Positions 57,900 through 64,000 of a DNA stretch of 64,000 nt are shown here, piece after piece (position 1 is the first letter of the stretch; every line of letters starts with the position of its first letter). Position numbers and translations under genes: made by a program. The stretch covers positions 11,015,106 through 11,079,105 of the forward strand of contig NC_012877.2 of NCBI RefSeq assembly GCF_000003195.3, given 5' to 3'. Below the pieces are notes generated by a model, which worked only from the letters and a program-made list of their open reading frames with translations, did no database searches and was not told the origin of the DNA. This stretch comes from Sorghum bicolor (taxonomy: Eukaryota > Streptophyta > Magnoliopsida > Poales > Poaceae).

Positions 57900-58705
57900 A
57901 TGAATAGAAGACATCTTCCAGGAAATTTTGTTGACAATCCCGAAGCATTATTCAGAAAAACAAGAGCCAAGCTCAAGAAGAGATCATCAACACTTCATCA
58001 AGAAGCTTCATCCAATCAAGAAGATCACTGGAACTTGTCTTCAGAATTCGAAGCCATGGCAAACAAATCGATCCGTGAGTTCTCAGCTCCCACTATGGAC
58101 AACATCCGCACTGGACCTGCTGCAGAGATCGACGGCAACTTTGAGCTCAAGCCTGGACTTATCAACATGGTGCAATCCAACCAGTTCTGTGGGAAGGCAC
58201 ATGAACTAGAGATTTGCAGCACATTTACCATATCAGGAGTCCTCAGAGATGCTATACTACTTCGCCTCTTCCCATTCTCACTGTTAGGGAGAGTGAAGCA
58301 GTGGTTTTACGCTACAAAAGAGAAGAATACTACGTGGGCACTCTGCTCAACGAACTTTCTAGCTAAGTTCTTTCCCATGGGCAAGACCAATGCTCTCCGT
58401 GGGAAGATTACAAGTTTTCATCAACAACATGACGAATCCGTTCAAGAAGCATGGGAGCGCTTCCAAGACTACATCCTAGAATCTCCCCATCATGGAATGG
58501 AGAGCTGGCTACTGATGTAGACGTTTTATCATGGACTCAGCAATAGTGCCCGAGAAACCATGGATGCTGCAGCTGGAGGAGCATTCCTATCACTCACCAT
58601 ACCACAAGCCACAGCTCTTGTGGAAAAGATGGCGTCCAACCAAGGCTAGAATGAAGAGAGGACCCAGACACGCAAGAAAGGTGGAGGTATGCATCAACTC
58701 TAGGA
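57900..58705 (+). pseudogene. Athila-like gag
   Basis: The ATG at 57900 opens a frame to 58520 with INMVQSNQFCGKAHE, LLRLFPFSLLGRVKQWFYAT, FLAKFFPMGKTNALRGKITSF and VQEAWERFQDYI. Stops at 58518-58520, near 58648 and near 58702 interrupt it. The continuation (TFYHGLSNSARETMDAAAGG) is the normal gag sequence. All breaks are simple stops in one frame, suggesting recent point changes. Confidence 0.88.
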
Positions 58706-58712
58706 GGTAGAC

Positions 58713-59750
58713 ATGCTATCTGCTAAGCTAGACCTGCTCATGAAGAAGCTCGATGATAGAGCTGGAGATAAGAAAGAAGTTATGCACATCTACGACTCTC
58801 ACATGACTTGTGAGGAGTGTGGAGATACTGGACACTCAGGCAATCTCTGCCCTGAGATGCTTGAGGATGTGAACTACATCAACAACAACAATAACAACTA
58901 CTACTACTACTACAACCGTCCTCAACAAAATCAAGGTTGGAATCAACAAAGGCCTAACTACTTAGGTGATTATCAAGGTAACAATTCTTACAGTAATAAT
59001 AATAATTTTCCACCTTTGAGAGAGTTAGTGTCTAATCAAGGAAAGCTAATGGATAACCTATCTAAGAAATTGGCATCTAATGATAAAATGCTAGAAAATA
59101 TAAATAATAGAATGGATAATTTCTCTACTGCCATCAAGAATCAAATTAGCTTTAATAAAATGATTGAATCTCAGTTAAATCAAATAGCTGCTGCTGTTCC
59201 TGCTACTAACCTCGGTATACCATCACAACTGGAAGGATTAGAATCTGCAAATCTTGTAGACATGTTTGATGCAGGTAATTGGAGTAACCCCATCACTGAA
59301 GTTACTACTGACCTTCTGCCGGTCAAGAGAGGCGATCCAGGACGCCCCGTCATCCCGATCTCCATCGGCATGGTGGACTTCCCAGAAGCACTCTGTGACT
59401 TTGGCTCTAGTGTCAACATTATGCCCAGGGTACTCTATGAAAAATTCTTTACATATCCTTTATTAGAAACAAACATGTGTTTGCAGTTTGTAGATTGGAC
59501 GTTAAGTTTCCCCAAGGGAATATTGAAGAACCTCTGCGTCCGAGTTGGTACCTTGTACGCCCAAGCAGACTTCGTGGGGATAGAGACCGGTAATGATGAG
59601 AGGGCACCCATCATCTTATGGAGGTCATTCTTAAACACCTTGAGAGCTGTCATCTACGCTAGCGCTGCCAAGATCAGTTTCTACATCAAAGGGAGAAAGG
59701 AGACGTTTTCCTTCAAGAACAAGACTACACAAATCCCAGAGCAATCTTGA
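58713..59750 (+). CDS. Nucleocapsid zinc knuckle plus first retropepsin-like domain (open frame)
   Basis: 345 codons in the gag frame. Residues about 30-50 hold a zinc knuckle (CEECGDTGHSGNLC, the C-x2-C-x4-H-x4-C form). An Asn/Tyr-rich tract (NNNNNNYYYYYNR) and a Gln/Asn-rich stretch follow. Residues about 90-160 are rich in coiled-coil-like repeats (LVSNQGKLMDNLSKKLASN). The C-terminal part is retropepsin-like with EALCDFGSSVNIMPRVLYEK. The D-[ST]-G core is D-F-G, and APIILWRSFLNTLRAVI corresponds to the usual ILGRPFL region. It ends at 59748-59750. Confidence 0.85.
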   Translation: MLSAKLDLLMKKLDDRAGDKKEVMHIYDSHMTCEECGDTGHSGNLCPEMLEDVNYINNNNNNYYYYYNRPQQNQGWNQQRPNYLGDYQGNNSYSNNNNFPPLRELVSNQGKLMDNLSKKLASNDKMLENINNRMDNFSTAIKNQISFNKMIESQLNQIAAAVPATNLGIPSQLEGLESANLVDMFDAGNWSNPITEVTTDLLPVKRGDPGRPVIPISIGMVDFPEALCDFGSSVNIMPRVLYEKFFTYPLLETNMCLQFVDWTLSFPKGILKNLCVRVGTLYAQADFVGIETGNDERAPIILWRSFLNTLRAVIYASAAKISFYIKGRKETFSFKNKTTQIPEQS

Positions 59751-59795
59751 CATTAACCAAGGACGAGGACTAACAGGAGGAATAAGAACAAGCAA

Positions 59796-60305
59796 GTGTG
59801 GACCGAGTCTGCTAAGATGGTCACTGCAGTTCATGGAGGTCAAGATCATCGACTTAAGTCAACATTTCTGACCAAGAAGGACGACCCAGGAATGCCAAGC
59901 ATCTATTGCTCCATAAATGGATACAACTTCTACAAGACATTTTACGACACCGGATCGGGCGTCAACATAATGGCCGCAGTCACCTATCGGCTCTTGTTCG
60001 GAACCATGCCCTTAAAACCAACATACGTTCAGCTCCAGATGGCAGATCAGACATTTCGAGAGGTTAAAGGTACAGTAACTGATGTCCCTATCAAAATAGA
60101 CGATCACTTTATCTACACAGACTTTCAGGTTATTGACATGGGAGAAGACGAATACGATCCACCCATCATCCTTGGAAGACCGTTCCTCAGCACCGTTAAA
60201 GCAATCATCTACATTGGAACTGGAAAAGTCCATATGCACTTCCCCTCAGAGAAGGTACGCCACTATTTTACTGACCCTAACTATATCGTTGAAGACTCTA
60301 AGTAG
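59796..60305 (+). CDS. Second retropepsin-like domain (open frame)
   Basis: 169 codons with a full active-site core, FYDTGSGVNIMAAVTYRLL, and PPIILGRPFLSTVKAIIYIG, the second conserved block. It is a close relative of the domain ending at 59750 and lies 46 bp downstream of it, in a shifted frame. As the D-T-G core is kept here and changed in the first copy, this is the likelier active protease. It probably belonged to one gag-protease frame. The ATG at 59796 is only the first in the frame and may not be used. Confidence 0.85.
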   Translation: MWTESAKMVTAVHGGQDHRLKSTFLTKKDDPGMPSIYCSINGYNFYKTFYDTGSGVNIMAAVTYRLLFGTMPLKPTYVQLQMADQTFREVKGTVTDVPIKIDDHFIYTDFQVIDMGEDEYDPPIILGRPFLSTVKAIIYIGTGKVHMHFPSEKVRHYFTDPNYIVEDSK

Positions 60306-62685
60306 GTCAGGACAAGAAGAAGATGACGCAACCGCATCCAGAGGAGGCAAATCATCAAGAACGGATGGGCAGACTATGAAGGAGAAGTTATAAGATCTGA
60401 GGACATACAGCTTGAACAAGATTATCCTGAGGAGACCATAGCACTCAGGTGTGGAGAGAGAAGATAACTATACATGAAGAAGAGGCGCTGCCGGAAGCAC
60501 CGACTACGCCACTCAACGAACCCCAGAACGACTGAGAAAACGGAGAGTCCCGTTCGGAGGACTTAAAAACACCGAACGCCTTGCCAAGAGGTAAACTTGG
60601 TAGTTATATTTTTTCTTTCAATTATTTTAAATAGTTTACTTAGTTAACTATGTTCATACTATCCTAAAAAGAAAAAAATGTTAAAAACAGTACGCCCCAT
60701 GTGAGTATACGAGTGACATAAAACCCATAATTACATTCACTGTGGTGGCATAAAAATAAAATAAATATTTATTTTCTGCTTTATAAAATGAAAATATAAA
60801 AATAGAGAGTAACATTTATTGAGGAGGCTCAACATGATAAAGGCTAGATATTTATGCTAACACCTAATCAGTTCCACAAAGCTTTGTTGTCTATTTGAGC
60901 TCCACAGAATTTAAGAATCAAGAAGACTAGCAGATGGAGGACATTCTAATCGCTGTCAGGATACTGCCGACTTTCAAATACACCTCTGCCACCTGCTAGC
61001 TACATCAGAAGAAATTACGTTAAAATTCAGCTTGGGGGAGAGCACCCCTATTTATCCCGATAAGTATTTCTATCTATCTTTATACTTATACTATATTAAA
61101 ATATAAATATACATAACTATGAAAAACCAAATAAAGATTTTTTGCTTATATATATGTGTCTTTTGCTTAGTGTGTTTAATAAATAAATAAAGTGGCTATG
61201 CTAAACTGAATCTTAATAATAAAGCTCTAGCATGGATGTGATGAATAGTTGCTTTGCCTAATTTTCAAATTTAAGTTCTCTCACTAGTTTAGATATAACT
61301 GTTATAATTTAAAGCTTACTCTAAACCTAAACTTGTGGGAAGAAAACTTGATCTAAAGTCTAAGTTGTTAACGGATACGATATGGGAAGGTTGAGCTGCT
61401 GTTTATCTGTTCCTAGAGATGCTAGAATTCTAGAGAATTTTATCTTTAAAAATCTTTAACACATGATGAGTTCCTGTATGATGAGAGTTTAAATTCCTAC
61501 CATAGCCATACATACATGCTTGCTAGACTTTGAGCCACATATTTATTATTTTTTACTGCTTATGAGCATTGAGTGTGGTCAAGCTGTGTAGACCCTTAGG
61601 AGCTTGTCATGTGGTTAAATCAAGATTCACTTGCACATTCACTCATACATGCTGCTTCTACTCCGGAAGTACGCATCCATATATATCCACTCATTCCCAT
61701 CTCCAGAACCACCCAAAAATATTCTACTCCTAATCCAGGAGAAAATAGCCAAAAATATTTCTGTTTTTCCCCTGTGTAATAAATGCTCAAGTTATCTTGA
61801 TTACTACCACTTGCTATATTATCTCATGAGATGAGTGCTCTAAAAAAAGAAGAAATATGACGAAATAAAAAGGGGCAAGTGCCCGGAACCTCGAAAGAAC
61901 AGAAAAAGTGAGACGAGAGGTAAAAATGGACAAGTGTCCGACAATAGAATTAGGGGTACAAGATACCCACCTGAGATTAAAGAAAAAGAAAATACAGGGC
62001 ATCTCATTCTCCTCAAAGTTTCAAAAGATCAAGAAAAGTATGTATCCCCTCAGAAGAGCACAAGTAGAATTAGACTTTAACCATTGTTATCACCATCATC
62101 ACCATACTCCATTCATTCGCCACACATGCACATCTTGATTTGACTTATTGGCTTGTTTCTTTGGATCCATGGTTTGACTATACAATAAATGTCTTATAAG
62201 TATGTATATTTTATCTCCCACCTATGAAGCTCCAGATATCAAAAGCCTTATTAGAGTAGGGTGAGAGAGAAGGCAATGTCACTACGCCTTATACCACAAA
62301 TACCACATATTTTGAGAGAAGGCATATACAATCACTGCCTTGGTAAGGATCCAGAAATACCACAAAAAAGAGATCTGAGAGAGTCATACAAGGAATCTCT
62401 GAGTTTTATTTGAAAATCTGCAAAAACTCTAGAGCTATAGCTGATCAAGAATAAGAGACATGGCACTTGTCTAGACCGTTCTATCTTTTAACTACTCAAG
62501 ACAAAAGTGATGGTTACAAGTCCCATGGTGAAAGGTAAAGTGAGTAAGTTTTAACTCTTGACAGTTTACTCTAACTCAGAGATGAGATCTTATTTAAAAG
62601 CATGTGTACCGTCAACTTTTAAAGGCATTTCAACAACTTCTGATCTATCGTTAAGTCTATCCTTGTTCAGGGACGAGCAAGAGGT
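60306..62685. other. 2.4-kb internal region without genes
   Basis: It starts with a short purine-rich stretch and becomes AT-rich. No RT, integrase or RNase H motif in any frame. Position and length fit a deleted pol region. GGGGCAAGTGCCC near 61872 is a small palindrome. Confidence 0.6.
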
Positions 62686-62700
62686 AAGCTTGGGGGAGTT
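62686..62700 (+). other. Polypurine tract
   Basis: TAAGCTTGGGGGAGTTTG ends next to the 3' LTR. The same AAGCTTGGGGGA core is used by the element at 37535-46047. Confidence 0.85.
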
Positions 62701-64000
62701 TGTTGATGGTCCTTAAGTATCAAATTTAATTATCAAATAAATAAAGAAAAGGATCCAAATGAAATCACATCTAGACTTAGGGTTTTATCTGACAGAATTT
62801 CACGAGTTTTGGTGTTTGTCTATTTCTGCAGGGGGTTATCAGGAAATACGAAAGAAAGGCCCGCACGTTGGGATTACATAGAGATATTAACGTACCGCGC
62901 AATTATCTTACATCTAGAAGACTCCAGAAGCCACGAGAACGAAGCGGAGGCGAAACGGGGTCTGGCCCAGGGCGCCTGGCCAGGAGACCAGGGCGCCCGC
63001 CCACCTCTGGAGTCCAATCAGGACTCTCTTTCGGGATTACGGTCCACCGACCTAAAGGATCAAGGATAACCGTTCAATCAATGTCGGTTTGATCCGACGG
63101 CCCATATACACTTGGAGGGACTATAAAACCAGACCCCCTGGCCCTTGGAGGAGAGAGCCTCTCAACCCTAATTCATTATTCATCAAGGGAGAAGAAGCCT
63201 CTGATCAAGCCTAGAGCCACCACATCAATTAGACATCTAGATTAGCATAGCTACATAGGATTAGAACTAGAAGGAGTCAATCTTCGATTGGTTTCCGGAT
63301 CTGTCAAGAGGATTCTTAGTAATTCTCTAATTGTTCTTCTAGTTGTTCATCTTTGTTCTTCAATATTATGAATATGACTTTGTTCTATTTCAATATATTG
63401 TTTATGACTTTGCTCTACTTGTTTATATTCGCAATTATATTGTTCTTAGTTTATCATAGTTATATACTTGGCTTAGTTAGATTGGAATTATATACATGTT
63501 TAGGATCGTATAGCGTTTATCCATCGGATCCATGGGTAAATGATAGATATTGTGTAGGCGTGGTGCTTATACCGTATTTATCTGCGATTGTACCCTATAT
63601 GCCAGATCGTGGGGTAGTTCGTGATAGTGACAGCTTCATTGATTCTTATATAGTCCCCCTCTCGTGTATTGGGCTAGCAGGGCAACATTATTACAGAGGA
63701 GTGATTACTATGTTTCTCATTTATCTTGATAATATCACTATGCATGGGCGTAATCTTGTCTCCCAATGATTGCTAAGTATAATTGCACTAACTATGATAT
63801 GCTAAACTGTATAGTTAAGAATAACTTAGGAAATATTCTTGTAGTTCATTCTAATTCCATGCTAATGACTTGCTAGAATATCCAATTGAGGTGCTTATCA
63901 TATTTAGGCTAAGTTATGCTGATCAGATTAATTATCTTTGTCACTATTCATTATTTTATATATCTTTTATGTGATACTTATCTCTGTATGAAAGAGTTAG
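62701..64000 (+). repeat. 3' LTR, cut by the window end
   Basis: Starts TGTTGATGGTCCTTAAG; CTATAAAAC at 63121-63129 is the TATA box. Contains the 267-bp block absent from the 5' LTR. By alignment about 350 bp remain beyond 64000. Confidence 0.92.

Larger units (their letters stand above)
56378..64000 (+). mobile_element. Athila-like gag-protease-only element, nested in the integrase; runs past the window
   Basis: The 5' LTR (56378-57739), primer site, gag, zinc knuckle, two protease-like domains, 2.4 kb without genes, a polypurine tract and the start of the 3' LTR (62701) are in order. No RT, RNase H or integrase is present. Five bases before the 5' LTR are AAGCC; these should reappear after the 3' LTR, beyond the window. 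Confidence 0.9.

Overview
This is repeat-dense nuclear DNA from a plant, almost certainly a grass: CACTA (En/Spm) DNA transposons with grass-style subterminal arrays, Ty1/copia and Ty3/gypsy (chromovirus and Athila-like) LTR elements nested in one another, and almost no host coding sequence. The species cannot be named from the sequence. Nearly all coding regions belong to mobile elements and most are broken by stops or frameshifts.

Layout. (1) 1-1885: minus-strand remnant of a CACTA accessory gene. (2) 1886-4788: 5'-truncated Ty1/copia element ending in its 3' LTR. (3) 4854-9911: complete minus-strand Ty3/gypsy chromovirus with both LTRs and a perfect TAATT target duplication. (4) 10287-23876: complete 13.6-kb CACTA element (target duplication TCA) carrying a GRF zinc-finger gene, a TNP2 transposase gene and a second multi-exon gene ending in a Ulp1-like cysteine protease. 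Its flanks (9912-10286 and 23877-24360) may be pieces of one minus-strand host gene. (5) 24361-27463: no recognised gene. (6) 27464-32688: complete LTR element (duplication GTATT) with no recognisable gag-pol; its internal region is packed with short hairpins that share a GAA-containing loop. (7) 32743-32899: miniature CACTA-like element. (8) 33036-47793: Ty1/copia element (duplication AACAC) split by a very young minus-strand Athila-like non-autonomous element at 37535-46047 (duplication GGTAT, LTRs about 99.8% identical). (9) 47899 to at least 52472: second CACTA element whose Ulp1-like gene is interrupted by a solo LTR (50486-51674, duplication CTATG). (10) 52473-56377: Athila-lineage gag-pol with a truncated 5' LTR. 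(11) 56378 to the window end: a gag-protease-only Athila-like element inserted in the integrase of the previous one.

How they fit together. The three CACTA accessory genes are homologous and probably assist CACTA movement; TNP2 is the transposase. The two Athila-like non-autonomous elements lack reverse transcriptase and integrase and would need a related autonomous copy such as 52473-56377. Nesting order and LTR identity place the Athila-like element at 37535 as the youngest insertion. The strongest candidate for something undescribed is the hairpin array at about 29386-32226; next are the third internal subterminal array in the first CACTA element, the dispersed perfect palindromes and the duplicated primer-site sequence in the young Athila-like element, and the two retropepsin-like domains in the last element.
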